A stretch of DNA of 64,000 bases, from the NCBI RefSeq assembly GCF_900114995.1, contig NZ_FOUX01000001.1:1612001-1676000 (forward strand), read 5' to 3'. A program made the position numbers and the translations under genes. The notes below the pieces were generated by a model. The model ran no database searches, was not told where the DNA came from, and saw nothing but the letters and a program-made list of their open reading frames with translations. Shown here one piece after another: positions 47,545 to 56,753 of this stretch. Every line of letters starts with the position of its first letter. The first letter of the stretch is position 1. This stretch comes from Chitinophaga sp. YR627 (lineage in GTDB: Bacteria; Bacteroidota; Bacteroidia; Chitinophagales; Chitinophagaceae).

Positions 47545-49812
47545 TTATTGTTTAACGATCTTCTCATAGAAGGTTTTTTCGCCATTCCGGATAATGAGCA
47601 GGTATGCGCCTGGAGTCAGCTTGCTAAGATCGATCGACTGCTGATAGTTCGCTACGCTACCGGCTTTCACAGTTTGTACGATTTTCCCCTGTAAAGTCAT
47701 GATCTGTATTTCCGTAGACACCTGGCTATCCAGTTCCTTCAACTGAACAGATACGCTGTTGATTACCTGCTTAGGGAATATATTTATATTGGAAGGAGTG
47801 GGAGTAAGGACTGATGCTGTCTTACTGGTGGTCGTCCTGGCTGTTGTAGCCACCAAACCTGCAGAACCCGCGCCACCATGATAAACAAATCCGGCTCCTT
47901 CCAGTGCTTGTCCGTTGGAAAATGCTATAGAGCCGATCAGCACATCACTATAGCCATCTCCGTTTACATCACCAGCGCCCGCTACGCTATAACCAAGTAT
48001 GCCGTTACGCTGATTGGATTGTATCGTTGATGCCGGTACGGGATTGATACCGTTGGATCTGCCATAATAAACATATGCCATACCTTCGTCTACCTGGTTG
48101 AGATCGTTGCTTCCATCAGGTTCACCTACTATAATATCACTGAATCCATCGTTATTGATATCTCCGGCAAATGCGACAACTGACCCGTAGGAAAGGGAAT
48201 CAATGGTCCCGCCGAGAACCTGTGCAGGTATCGAATCGAAACCTGTGGTACTACCGTAAAATACCAATACGGCACCCTTATAAGAGAGGTCATTTAGATA
48301 ATCACTTTTACCCATAATAATATCTGTATGACCGTCGCCATTAATATCTCCGCCAGCTGCAATAGAAAATAGGGCGCCATATATTGGATGATGGCTCACA
48401 TTCATGGTACTGCCGGGTGTTGTTGAAACACCGGAAGGTCCGCCGTAATAGACGAATACTTTATTAGTAGCAGTAACGACAATATCATTGTAGGAATCAC
48501 CATTAACATCTCCTGCAGCTTTTACCTGCCGACCGAGATTCATGGCAGCCTGATTACCTTCGATGATAGTCCATACAGTATATGCCGGTCCCCAGGGGCC
48601 ACCAGGAATGATGGTCACCAGGCCTTCATTGGCTTGTCCTTTTGACGCATATGGAGAGCCTACAATGATATCATCGATAAAATCTCCGTCAAGATCTTCT
48701 GATATTGCAATAGCGTCTACGAACCGGCCCTCGTTAGAACCACCGGGTATGATCTCCGCTATCGGGACAACACCTGTCGGGGAACCATAAAATACAGCAA
48801 TACCACCCACATTAAGGATACTGTCAAAAGGGGCAGCAGTTACTACATCGTCAAAACCATCATCATTCAGATCACCACCGCCAGCTATCACAACAATGCC
48901 ATCTTCTCCAACAATGTTCGGCAGCAGGGTCGGTCTGGCAGGGTTAATACCCCGATTGGTGCCGTAGTAAACGAATACGGCACCCTGTCCGCCATTTGGA
49001 GGCTGGTATCCCGGTGCTGCCAATATAACATCATCATAAATGTCATTATTAGTATGCCCTCCTCTGGCCACTGCGAATCCCATCAATGAGAATGCAATAT
49101 TATTCTGAAGAAAAGAGTTGGCATTTTGTGGAGTTCCGTTTAATACAATAGGATCGATGGTGATAGGATAGACCGCTTTTCTAACGTCTACTGCTATTTG
49201 TACCTGGTTATCCTGTAATGAAAAATGAGCAGATAAAATGGTACCGTTAGCGTCCCATACCTTCAGATCATTATAAGAAAGCACCTGCTGTTTGTTCGTG
49301 AACGTCAGACTGGTTTCGTTACGTTTAACAGTCTTCCATCCTTCAGACGCCTGGAGCTGTACGCTGAGTGTTTGTGCGGGTACAGCCGGTTGCTGAATGA
49401 TAAAGTTCTGGCGGATACCTTCGTCATTGTTGACGTATTCAACGGTATAATGGTTATCATGGTTGAACTGTACGGTACCATCATTCAGTTTAACGGAAGT
49501 CTGTGCAGCAGGCTGGTACAGCGGACGACCATCCGCAGACACACCTTTTACGCTTAATCCGAATGACCATTGTTGTGGTGTATTCCTGGGAGTAATACGC
49601 ATTTCCTGCGCGGTATAGGTAGCCAGCAGACTATTCTTACGGTTATTACTCTGGTAAATGCCGGCATTGCTTTGCCACTGGATAAAATATTCGCTACGGG
49701 CGAGTTGTGCTTCAATCTGATTGAGGGTACCTTTTTCAATGACAGGGTCGGTGTTTGCATGTACTGAGCAGACAGCAAGCAGCATACTGCCAAGCAGATA
49801 AATTCTTTTCAT
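47545..49812 (-). CDS. FG-GAP repeat surface protein with T9SS tail, paralogue 2
   Basis: 755 residues with the same architecture as its neighbours: signal peptide, N-terminal domain with LIARSEYF-type start and IRQNFIIQQPAVPAQTLSVQ, FG-GAP propeller (DLNDDGFDDVVTA, DINGDGHTDIIMG, DVNGDGYSDVLIG) and sorting tail. The tail is slightly divergent (INIFPKQVINSVSVQL in place of the usual FPNPV), so the sorting motif has lost the canonical PNP. Between paralogues 2 and 1 a 12-bp palindrome (CCCCTGCAGGGG, 47508-47519) occurs. Confidence 0.87.
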   Translation of the reverse strand: MKRIYLLGSMLLAVCSVHANTDPVIEKGTLNQIEAQLARSEYFIQWQSNAGIYQSNNRKNSLLATYTAQEMRITPRNTPQQWSFGLSVKGVSADGRPLYQPAAQTSVKLNDGTVQFNHDNHYTVEYVNNDEGIRQNFIIQQPAVPAQTLSVQLQASEGWKTVKRNETSLTFTNKQQVLSYNDLKVWDANGTILSAHFSLQDNQVQIAVDVRKAVYPITIDPIVLNGTPQNANSFLQNNIAFSLMGFAVARGGHTNNDIYDDVILAAPGYQPPNGGQGAVFVYYGTNRGINPARPTLLPNIVGEDGIVVIAGGGDLNDDGFDDVVTAAPFDSILNVGGIAVFYGSPTGVVPIAEIIPGGSNEGRFVDAIAISEDLDGDFIDDIIVGSPYASKGQANEGLVTIIPGGPWGPAYTVWTIIEGNQAAMNLGRQVKAAGDVNGDSYNDIVVTATNKVFVYYGGPSGVSTTPGSTMNVSHHPIYGALFSIAAGGDINGDGHTDIIMGKSDYLNDLSYKGAVLVFYGSTTGFDSIPAQVLGGTIDSLSYGSVVAFAGDINNDGFSDIIVGEPDGSNDLNQVDEGMAYVYYGRSNGINPVPASTIQSNQRNGILGYSVAGAGDVNGDGYSDVLIGSIAFSNGQALEGAGFVYHGGAGSAGLVATTARTTTSKTASVLTPTPSNINIFPKQVINSVSVQLKELDSQVSTEIQIMTLQGKIVQTVKAGSVANYQQSIDLSKLTPGAYLLIIRNGEKTFYEKIVKQ

Positions 49813-49821
49813 GGTGAGGTA

Positions 49822-49860
49822 ATTGTGTCGTATATAAGGTTATAAAATATAGGGTTGACT
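49822..49860 (-). promoter_or_regulatory. Conserved 5' flank of FG-GAP paralogue 2
   Basis: GGTTATAAAATATAGGGTTGA (plus strand, in part) is shared almost exactly with 52219-52258 at a similar distance from the start codon. It may be a duplicated promoter/leader rather than chance. Confidence 0.45.
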
Positions 49861-49952
49861 GATGATGACTGTGGTAATATAAGTGACTGATTATCTGCAA
49901 CAACAGCATTACTGATGAACACTGTTATTACAGATAATGCAGGGGCATTGAT

Positions 49953-52208
49953 TTATTGTTTAATGATCTTTTCGTGGAATACTTTACTGCCATTCCGGAT
50001 AATCATGAAGTAGATACCAGGGGAGAGTCTGCTGATATCAATAGATTGCCGGTAGCTTTCTATATTACCCGCATTGATAGTTTGCACAGTGACACCCTGT
50101 ATATTCATGATCTGAATGAACGTAGCTGTTTTGCTATCTAAGCCCTGCAACTGAACGGAGAGATTGTTGACTACGGGATTAGGGAATACTTTTACGTTGG
50201 ATGGCAGAGGAGTCTCTATTTTAGCGCTTGTCTCCGGAGGTGTTGCCGCCAGTAATCCTGCAAGGCCGGCTCCGCCGTGATAGACAAATCCGGCGCCCTC
50301 TAATTGCTGACCGTTAGAATACAGAAATGCGCTGACCAGCACATCGCTATAGCCATCGCCATTCACATCACCTGCACCTGCCACACTAAATCCCAGGCCT
50401 GCATTCCTCTGATTAGATTGTATGATGGATGCAGGAACGGGGTTAACGCCGGTAGACGTTCCATAAAATACATAGGCAAATCCTTCACCGTCCTGGTCGA
50501 TGTTGTTGCTCTGTCCCATGGCGCCTACCACAATATCGCTTTTCCCATCCGCATTGATATCACCGGCAAATGCGACCTCAATGCCAAATCCAGCGGAATC
50601 AACATCCGGTTGCAGTATCTGTGCGGGCGTTGCGCTAAGCCCCGAGGTACTACCATGATACACAAATACAGCCCCTCTGTATGATTGCTGGCCAACGGAG
50701 TATTGCTGGTTGCCGACAATAACATCGCTATAACCATCTCCGTTAACATCTCCGCCAGCTGCAATAGCAAAGGAGGTGGGAAAATCAGCTGGTGAATTTA
50801 CGGTCATTGAACTGGACGGTGTTAGCGCAACGCCATCCGGACCACCATAATAGGTGAAAACCTTATTTTCCGCTACCACTACAATATCATTGTAACTATC
50901 ATGATTGATGTCATTGGCACCCATCACTCTGGTCCCCAGATTTAATCCGGCCTGATTGCCTTCTATATAGGTCCATGCACTATTTTCGATACCCCAGGCG
51001 TTACCATAGATAATTGTCACAACTCCTTCCCCTGTTTGTCCGCGTGAGACGCCGCTACTGCCCACAACGATATCATCTATTCCATCGTCATTCAGGTCTT
51101 TTGCAATGGCCAGATATCCATTTAGTGAACCATAAGCCGGATCACCACGCAGGATCTGTGCTGTAGTGTCAAGACCATTGCCGGTACCATAGTATATAGC
51201 TATACCACCCAGACTGTCTGTAGCGTTTGTGATAATATCATCGAAGCCGTCAGCGTTCAGATCGCCTCCGCCGGCCATCCCCGCGAAATATTGTGATGCG
51301 TTTATTCTAGGGCCTATTGTTGTTTTGACATTAGGATTAATTCCCCGTGGTTTGCTGCCATAATAGATGAATACCGCACTATATCCACCCTGTGGGAGCT
51401 CGTAAGCAGGAGCCAGCAGCATGACATCATCATAGGTGTCACCGTTGATATCTCCCGCCGTAGACACCCGAAAGCCCATCAACGCATTCACACGATTGCT
51501 CTGGAGAAATGTATTGGCATTCTGCGGTGTTCCATTCAATACAATAGGATCAATCGTAACAGGATAAACCGCTTTTTTGACATCTACTTCTATTTCCACC
51601 TGGTTATCATGCACGGAAAAATGAGCAGGTAAAATAGTGCCCTTTGCATCCCATACTTTCAGGTCATTATAGGAAAGGAGTTGGTGTTTACGACGGAAAT
51701 CCAGACTGGTTTCACTACGTTGAAACGTCTGCCAGCCTTCGGATGTCTGCAGCTGTACGCTGAGGGTATGGGGCTTTACTGCTGGTTGCTGAATGATAAA
51801 GTTCTGCCGGATACCGTCTTCATTGTTAACATATTCAACGGTATAATGATTGTCATGATTGAATTGCACTGTGCCGTCATTCATTTTAACAGCAGTTTGT
51901 GCGGCAGGCTGATAGAGCGGCTGACCATCCGCAGTTACGCCTTTCACGCTCAATCCGAACGACCATTGTTGTTGCGCTTCCCGGGGAGTAATACTCATCT
52001 CCCGACCAGTATAAGTAGCCAGCAGACTATTCTTTCGGTTGGTACTCTGATAAATACCGGTATTGTTTTCCCAGTGAATAAAGTATTCGCTACGCGTGAG
52101 TTGGGTCTTCATCTTATCAAGCGTGGCATCCTCAATGACAGGTTCGGTATTGGCATAGACCGAACAGACAGCAAATAGCATGCTGCCAGACAGGTAGAGT
52201 TTTCTCAT
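49953..52208 (-). CDS. FG-GAP repeat surface protein with T9SS tail, paralogue 3
   Basis: 751 residues: signal peptide (MRKLYLSGSMLFAVCSVYAN), N-terminal domain with SEYFIHWENNTGIYQSTNRK and FIIQQPAVKPHTLSVQLQ, FG-GAP propeller (DINGDTYDDVMLL, DLNADGFDDIITN, DVNGDGYSDVIVG) and T9SS tail (VKVFPNPVVNNLSVQLQ ... EKIIKQ). It is the promoter-proximal copy if the three form one transcription unit. Its 5' flank shares a conserved stretch with that of paralogue 2. Confidence 0.88.
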   Translation of the reverse strand: MRKLYLSGSMLFAVCSVYANTEPVIEDATLDKMKTQLTRSEYFIHWENNTGIYQSTNRKNSLLATYTGREMSITPREAQQQWSFGLSVKGVTADGQPLYQPAAQTAVKMNDGTVQFNHDNHYTVEYVNNEDGIRQNFIIQQPAVKPHTLSVQLQTSEGWQTFQRSETSLDFRRKHQLLSYNDLKVWDAKGTILPAHFSVHDNQVEIEVDVKKAVYPVTIDPIVLNGTPQNANTFLQSNRVNALMGFRVSTAGDINGDTYDDVMLLAPAYELPQGGYSAVFIYYGSKPRGINPNVKTTIGPRINASQYFAGMAGGGDLNADGFDDIITNATDSLGGIAIYYGTGNGLDTTAQILRGDPAYGSLNGYLAIAKDLNDDGIDDIVVGSSGVSRGQTGEGVVTIIYGNAWGIENSAWTYIEGNQAGLNLGTRVMGANDINHDSYNDIVVVAENKVFTYYGGPDGVALTPSSSMTVNSPADFPTSFAIAAGGDVNGDGYSDVIVGNQQYSVGQQSYRGAVFVYHGSTSGLSATPAQILQPDVDSAGFGIEVAFAGDINADGKSDIVVGAMGQSNNIDQDGEGFAYVFYGTSTGVNPVPASIIQSNQRNAGLGFSVAGAGDVNGDGYSDVLVSAFLYSNGQQLEGAGFVYHGGAGLAGLLAATPPETSAKIETPLPSNVKVFPNPVVNNLSVQLQGLDSKTATFIQIMNIQGVTVQTINAGNIESYRQSIDISRLSPGIYFMIIRNGSKVFHEKIIKQ

Positions 52209-52218
52209 GATGTGGGTG

Positions 52219-52258
52219 ATTGTGTTCTTATATAGGTTATAAAATATAGGGTTGATTG
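52219..52258 (-). promoter_or_regulatory. Conserved 5' flank of FG-GAP paralogue 3
   Basis: Matches 49822-49860 across the block TATANGGTTATAAAATATAG and the following GGTTGA. It lies 11-50 bp ahead of the start codon at 52208. Confidence 0.45.
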
Positions 52259-52351
52259 ATTATTTCTGAGGTGATGTAACGGGCTAAAAATGTACTGTAA
52301 ATATAATGAAAATAATGGATAATAAGTGCGGGAAATACAGCGTTTACAATC

Positions 52352-52942
52352 TTATTTCTTCGTTAATATTCTTCTTCTTAATCTACTCAGTGTAGCGGGT
52401 GTCAGGCCCATGTACGAAGCGATCATATGCTGCGGGACTCTGTTCACAATCTGCGGATATGTACTCACGAAAAGCTGATATTGCTCTTCTAAAGGAAGTC
52501 TGAAAGTAGAGGTAAATCGCTTTTGTAAAGCGATATAGGCGTTGGTGATAACCAGGCGCATATAGGTCTCATATTTGCCCAGTTGCTGTAACAATGCCTC
52601 ATGTGATTGCTTGCTGATTAACAGGAGCTCTGTGTCTTCCAGTGCATCGATACTCTGGGTCGCGGGTTCGCCGGTGAGAAAACTGTAGAGGTCTGCGATC
52701 GTCCATCCTTCTACTGCAAATTGTGTAATCCGCTGATGACCATTCTCCTCCGGCAGGTACATCCTTAACACGCCTTTTTCTACAAAAGCGATCTGTCGGG
52801 ATACTTCTCCCTCATGCAGCAGGAACTGTTTTTTCTTTATTTTCCGGGGAATGAGATGGGCTTTTATGATCGCCGTTTCTTCTTCGGTTAAAGGCACTTT
52901 TTCATTGAATCGCTGGAAGAACAGATCGTAGGTCATGCACAT
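52352..52942 (-). CDS. Crp/Fnr-family transcriptional regulator
   Basis: 196 residues (ATG 52942; a second ATG two codons in is equally possible): cNMP-binding-like roll (KKKQFLLHEGEVSRQIAFVE, GVLRMYLPEENGHQRI), ALEDTELLLISK, and short winged helix QHMIASYMGLTPATLSRLRR. It is the third regulator of this kind in the window. It starts 5 bp after the stop of the Lrp-type gene, so the two probably form an operon. Confidence 0.87.
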   Translation of the reverse strand: MCMTYDLFFQRFNEKVPLTEEETAIIKAHLIPRKIKKKQFLLHEGEVSRQIAFVEKGVLRMYLPEENGHQRITQFAVEGWTIADLYSFLTGEPATQSIDALEDTELLLISKQSHEALLQQLGKYETYMRLVITNAYIALQKRFTSTFRLPLEEQYQLFVSTYPQIVNRVPQHMIASYMGLTPATLSRLRRRILTKK

Positions 52943-52947
52943 GGTAA

Positions 52948-53409
52948 TTAGAAATGAAGCGCAGTAGCCTGCTTGATATTGGTGATCACAAAAGAACTCT
53001 GGATTTTGCTGACATTGGGAATGACGGCCAGTTTAGTCGTGATAAATTCATTAAAGGCGTCCAGGTCTTTTACCACGACCCGCAGTATATAGTCAAATAT
53101 GCCCCCGGTTACGTACGCGTCAGCTACCTCTTCCAGGGCAGTGACCTGTCTGGAGAATTCCTGGACATAATCCAGGCGCTGGCTGTTTAAAGAGACGGAT
53201 ATAATGACAGAAAAGTTCAGACCGACCTTCCTGGGATCCACAATAGCTACATATTCCTTTATATAGCCCTCATTTTCGAGTTTCTTGATCTTGTCATAGA
53301 TGGCACTCCGCGACATATTTAAACGCGTTGTAAGGTCTCCTATGTCGAATTTTGCATTCTTCTGCAAGATCCTCAGCAGCTCAAGTTCTTGTTTATTCAG
53401 CTGTTCCAT
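52948..53409 (-). CDS. Lrp/AsnC-family transcriptional regulator
   Basis: 153 residues: N-terminal winged helix-turn-helix (ELELLRILQKNAKFDIGDLT, LNMSRSAIYDKIKKLENEGY) and C-terminal RAM/ligand-binding ferredoxin-like domain (VADAYVTGGIFDYILRVVVK, LAVIPNVSKIQSSFVIT). It likely responds to an amino acid and works as a dimer or octamer. It is divergent from the cupin and EamA genes across a 152-bp spacer, so control of that exporter, as is common for Lrp-type regulators, is a reasonable inference. Confidence 0.92.
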   Translation of the reverse strand: MEQLNKQELELLRILQKNAKFDIGDLTTRLNMSRSAIYDKIKKLENEGYIKEYVAIVDPRKVGLNFSVIISVSLNSQRLDYVQEFSRQVTALEEVADAYVTGGIFDYILRVVVKDLDAFNEFITTKLAVIPNVSKIQSSFVITNIKQATALHF

Positions 53410-53561
53410 CGGATTTTTTCCGCCAAGGTAAGCAAAACAGAGAATGTTTCTGTACAGAAGTCAGGAAATAATCGTTTTGTCTGGACATTTTCCGTAATTA
53501 TGAGCAATGTCTGCTACTTAATTCAAATTGATATAATTTTATCCGCACAAAATGCAGCTAC

Positions 53562-53894
53562 ATGTCCAATGTGTTTATTTTAAATGATATTGAGCGCAGA
53601 GAGATCCTGCCCGGTTTTCAGGCGAGATTCGTCCATACTGATAACATGACCCTGAGCTACTGGGATGTTACCAAAGGGGCGGTATTACCCCTGCATAAGC
53701 ATATACACGAACAGGTGACACAGGTAGAGGAAGGTGAGTTTGAACTGACAATAGCAGGAGAGACCCGTGTGTATACAAAAGGTATGGTGGCAGTGATTCC
53801 TTCTATGGCCGAACATGGCGGTGTAGCCCTGACAGATTGCAAAATTTTCGACATATTCAGTCCGGTGAGGGAAGACTACAAAGCCCTCCGTTAA
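53562..53894 (+). CDS. Small cupin-domain protein
   Basis: 110 residues forming a single cupin barrel: motif 1 PLHKHIHEQVTQVEEGEFEL (metal-binding His and Glu positions) and motif 2 around VAVIPSMAEHGGVALTDC. The layout matches small bacterial cupins that bind a divalent metal. The substrate is unknown. Probably in one transcript with the EamA gene (84 bp downstream). Confidence 0.85.
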   Translation: MSNVFILNDIERREILPGFQARFVHTDNMTLSYWDVTKGAVLPLHKHIHEQVTQVEEGEFELTIAGETRVYTKGMVAVIPSMAEHGGVALTDCKIFDIFSPVREDYKALR

Positions 53895-53978
53895 TCTAAG
53901 CTAAATCATACGGATCACCTGTACCCGACCTGCATGCATTCATGCGGACAGGAACAGGCATTTCCAAAAGTACCATTG

Positions 53979-54878
53979 ATGAAAAAGTATATACTATTTG
54001 TCCTGACTGGCGCGGCCAGTTACGGGATGCTCTCTTCTTTTGCCAAAACGGCCTATCGTGAAGGATATAACGCGGCGGAGATCACTTTCGCACAGGCTGC
54101 TATCGGCGCTTTATTATTGTGGATGCCGGTGCTGATTAAGAGGATCAAGGAAAAACAGCTGCCTTCACTGGCCAACTGGCGGCTCTTACTCGCCGGTGTG
54201 GGCATCGGCATTTCTACCTATACTTATTACCTGGCCGTCCAGTACATTCCGGCCTCCCTTGCCATCATCCTGCTGATGCAGATGACCTGGATGAGCATAT
54301 TCATGGAATGGCTGCTTTTTAAACGAAAACCATTGACAATTGAACTTTATGTCACCGCCGTGATCCTGATAGGAACGGTGCTGGCCGGTAATCTGTTACA
54401 TGCGGGTACATTTGAATTTTCCCTGATTGGTATTGTATATGGGTTGTTGTCTGCATTGACATATGCGATCGCTGTCATCTGTACCAGCAGACTCGGAACA
54501 AAGGTGCCCATGTTTGAAAAGAGCGCCATGATGATCACGGGTTCTGCTGCTATCATTTTCATGATCAATTTTAATACACTCTGGCATAGTGAACATTTTG
54601 ACGGCAGACTGTTACAATGGGGTACTTTCCTGGCGCTCTTCGGTACCGTGATCCCACCTGTATTGTTTACGAAGGGAATGCCCAAAATTGGCGCAGGACT
54701 GAGTGCCATACTGGTAACAATGGAATTGCCGGTAGCCGTGCTTTGTGCGCATTTTATACTGAAGGAGGAAGTGAACTCCCTGCAGATCCTTGGGATCCTG
54801 CTGATGCTTGGCGCGATCATCTGGCTGAATATCTGGAAAGAGAAGAAGCCAGTGGTAGTAACAGCAGTATCGGCCTGA
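53979..54878 (+). CDS. EamA/DMT-family transporter
   Basis: About 299 residues with ten predicted membrane helices in two EamA repeats (from ILFVLTGAASYGMLSSFAKT and from FSLIGIVYGLLSALTYAIAV). The conserved ends of repeats (FKRKPLTIELYVTAVILIGT, and LKEEVNSLQILGILLMLGAI with final IWLNI) fit drug/metabolite exporters. ATG 53979 is chosen over an upstream ATG at 53934 because the first helix begins directly there. Facing an Lrp-type regulator, export of an amino acid or derivative is plausible but not shown. Confidence 0.88.
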   Translation: MKKYILFVLTGAASYGMLSSFAKTAYREGYNAAEITFAQAAIGALLLWMPVLIKRIKEKQLPSLANWRLLLAGVGIGISTYTYYLAVQYIPASLAIILLMQMTWMSIFMEWLLFKRKPLTIELYVTAVILIGTVLAGNLLHAGTFEFSLIGIVYGLLSALTYAIAVICTSRLGTKVPMFEKSAMMITGSAAIIFMINFNTLWHSEHFDGRLLQWGTFLALFGTVIPPVLFTKGMPKIGAGLSAILVTMELPVAVLCAHFILKEEVNSLQILGILLMLGAIIWLNIWKEKKPVVVTAVSA

Positions 54879-54881
54879 TCA

Positions 54882-55301
54882 TCAGGATGCTTTTTGTGTC
54901 TGTTTGCCGCTCTGCTGCTGGTGAACAAAATAATAGTATACAGCCCCCGTGAAATAAGCCAGTACATCGAAAAGATCTGCTGTCGTATTCGCAGAAAAAA
55001 ACGGCAAAACGTACTCAAACGCGATCGCTGTATATGCAGCCATCCATAACAGAAAGGAGAGGGGATAACGGTATCCGGTATCACGCAGGAGCAGTCTTGT
55101 GAAGACCAGCGCAATGTGTGCCACAACGGGTATGAACAGGAAATCTGTCAGCCAGTTGTTCAGCACTGGTATCGGGTGACCGCCCCATCTGAAAAGATGT
55201 ATAACCCACCATAGACCGATATAGCAGCTGAAGAAGGGATCAAAGATCCGCCTGACTATAAGGCCAGGGAAATGGATAATACGATGGCTAGTGACACGCA
55301 T
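54882..55301 (-). CDS. Small integral membrane protein
   Basis: 139 residues with four hydrophobic segments (IGLWWVIHL, FLFIPVVAHIALVFTRLLL, FLLWMAAYTAIAFEYVLPFF, LFDVLAYFTGAVYYYFV). Similar Bacteroidota proteins are sometimes labelled magnesium citrate secondary transporter, without evidence I can see here. Its start overlaps the end of the upstream small membrane-protein gene by 46 bp, so co-translation is likely. Convergent with the EamA gene (3-bp gap). Confidence 0.65.
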   Translation of the reverse strand: MRVTSHRIIHFPGLIVRRIFDPFFSCYIGLWWVIHLFRWGGHPIPVLNNWLTDFLFIPVVAHIALVFTRLLLRDTGYRYPLSFLLWMAAYTAIAFEYVLPFFSANTTADLFDVLAYFTGAVYYYFVHQQQSGKQTQKAS

Positions 55302-55441
55302 GAGAATAACACCAGAAATACGCCAAAACCTATGTTCTTACCAAACTTTACAACGACATGATCATTCGGTTTTACAGGCAATACGCTTTCCCTGAGCGTC
55401 TGTAATAATGTCTTCTTTTCTGTGGCAGGTTGTTGCTCCAT
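55256..55441 (-). CDS. Small single-span membrane protein
   Basis: About 61 residues from ATG 55441 (MEQQPATEKKTLLQTLRESV) with one C-terminal hydrophobic helix (IGFGVFLVLFSCVSLAIVL). A longer reading to 55489 would run through the operator region, so the shorter start is preferred. It lies divergent from the tetR-type gene and is probably controlled by it. Confidence 0.6.
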   Translation of the reverse strand: MEQQPATEKKTLLQTLRESVLPVKPNDHVVVKFGKNIGFGVFLVLFSCVSLAIVLSISLAL

Positions 55442-55453
55442 GCTGATTGAATT

Positions 55454-55497
55454 TAGAACAAATGTACTAAATTTCATAAAATAGAACAAATGTTCTA
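55454..55497. promoter_or_regulatory. Paired palindromic operator of the TetR-type regulator
   Basis: TAGAACA-AA-TGTTCTA at 55482-55497 is a perfect 7+7 palindrome. A second copy TAGAACA-AA-TGTACTA at 55454-55469 has one mismatch. The 28-bp spacing lies in the 65-bp gap between the divergent starts at 55441 and 55507, so a bound regulator could block both promoters. Confidence 0.7.
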
Positions 55498-55506
55498 AAT
55501 TTGATC

Positions 55507-56091
55507 ATGGACACAAAAGAAAAGATACTGGCAGCAGCCCTTAAACTATACAACAGTAAAGGGATCAATACGACGACCCGGCATATTGCTGCCAGCATGT
55601 CCATCAGCGCCGGTAATCTCCACTATCACTACAAACATACTGATGATATCATCCGTACACTGTATGAGAAACTGGAGGCAGAATTTGATGGATTAATGGG
55701 GAATGTACAGGAGGAAGGAGAGATGAGTCTGGCGACTCTTAATCGGTCATTCGGACAGTCCTTTCAGGTCCTTTATAAATACCGCTTTATCTTTCTTCAT
55801 TTTGTTGAAATAGGCACCCGTGTCCCGGATATAAGGAACGCGTATCATCAGCTGGTAAAAAGGAGGGAAGCGGAGTTTAAAGCGCTCTTTTACCAGCTGG
55901 CAGCAGCCGGTGTTTTCAGAAAAGATATCCCTGATGAGATATGGTCAGCCCTGGTGACACAGATCTTTATCGTGAATGATTACTGGTTGTCCATGAATGA
56001 AATGACGGACCGCCTAAAGGGAAAAGAAGCGGCAGCAGCCTACCAGCAACTGGTAAATGCACTGCTTTATCCGTACCTGGCGAAACCTTAA
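55507..56091 (+). CDS. TetR/AcrR-family transcriptional regulator
   Basis: About 194 residues with the N-terminal TetR DNA-binding domain (KEKILAAALKLYNSKGINTT, HIAASMSISAGNLHYHYKHT) and an all-helical C-terminal ligand domain. ATG 55507 is preferred over TTG 55501. Two palindromes in its own upstream region make autoregulation and control of the divergent membrane genes likely. The ligand is unknown. The methyltransferase gene follows 35 bp downstream in the same direction. Confidence 0.9.
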   Translation: MDTKEKILAAALKLYNSKGINTTTRHIAASMSISAGNLHYHYKHTDDIIRTLYEKLEAEFDGLMGNVQEEGEMSLATLNRSFGQSFQVLYKYRFIFLHFVEIGTRVPDIRNAYHQLVKRREAEFKALFYQLAAAGVFRKDIPDEIWSALVTQIFIVNDYWLSMNEMTDRLKGKEAAAAYQQLVNALLYPYLAKP

Positions 56092-56126
56092 AATGGTTGT
56101 TCCGGAATTATCCATTACCTTCGCAC

Positions 56127-56753
56127 ATGGATATCAACAATCAATCAAACTACTGGGATAAGGTCGCCGACCAGAAAGTATTCACCCACCCACTTGATCT
56201 TCCCCTCTTTCAGCAACACGTCGGTAAAGATGCTGCTATACTCGATTATGGCTGCGGATATGGCCGTATCGTATCAGAATTACTGGCAGCAGGTTACACA
56301 AATGTTACCGGTTTTGATAGCTCCGAAAAGCTAATTCAACGTGGATTGGGTAATAAACTGCCGTTGCAGCATGTGGACAGTCCCGATGCACTACCCGTGC
56401 CGGAAGCCACAGCAGATGCGGTACTGCTCTTTGCCGTACTCACCTGTATCCCTACAAATGCAGGACAGCAACACCTCATTGACATTTTATATGACAAGCT
56501 GCGGCCGGGAGGGGTTATCTATATCAGTGATTATTACCTGCAGGCCAATACGGACCGCTATACCTGGTATGAAGGAGATCAGGAGAATTATGGTGTTTTT
56601 ACCTTACCGGAGGGCGCTACGCTTCGCCATCATTCCAGGGAATGGATCCAGACACTCTTAAAGCGCTTCACCATGCTGGATGAACAGATTATCCCGGTAA
56701 AGACTATGAATGGGAATCCGGCGGAGATCTTCCAGCTTATTGCCCGGAAATAG
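56127..56753 (+). CDS. Class I SAM-dependent methyltransferase
   Basis: About 208 residues with motif I ILDYGCGYGR (glycine-rich SAM loop), acidic end of strand 2 in VTGFDSSEKL, motif II-like ADAVLLFAVLTCI, and post-motif LRPGGVIYISDYYL. The substrate is not identifiable. ATG 56127 is preferred over TTG 56097. Its last 17 bp overlap the convergent GNAT gene. Confidence 0.88.
   Translation: MDINNQSNYWDKVADQKVFTHPLDLPLFQQHVGKDAAILDYGCGYGRIVSELLAAGYTNVTGFDSSEKLIQRGLGNKLPLQHVDSPDALPVPEATADAVLLFAVLTCIPTNAGQQHLIDILYDKLRPGGVIYISDYYLQANTDRYTWYEGDQENYGVFTLPEGATLRHHSREWIQTLLKRFTMLDEQIIPVKTMNGNPAEIFQLIARK

Noticed and set aside
54347..55126. 259-codon minus-strand open frame across the EamA gene
   Set aside because: Lies antisense to a clear ten-helix transporter and a membrane-protein gene; composition is that of a shadow frame.
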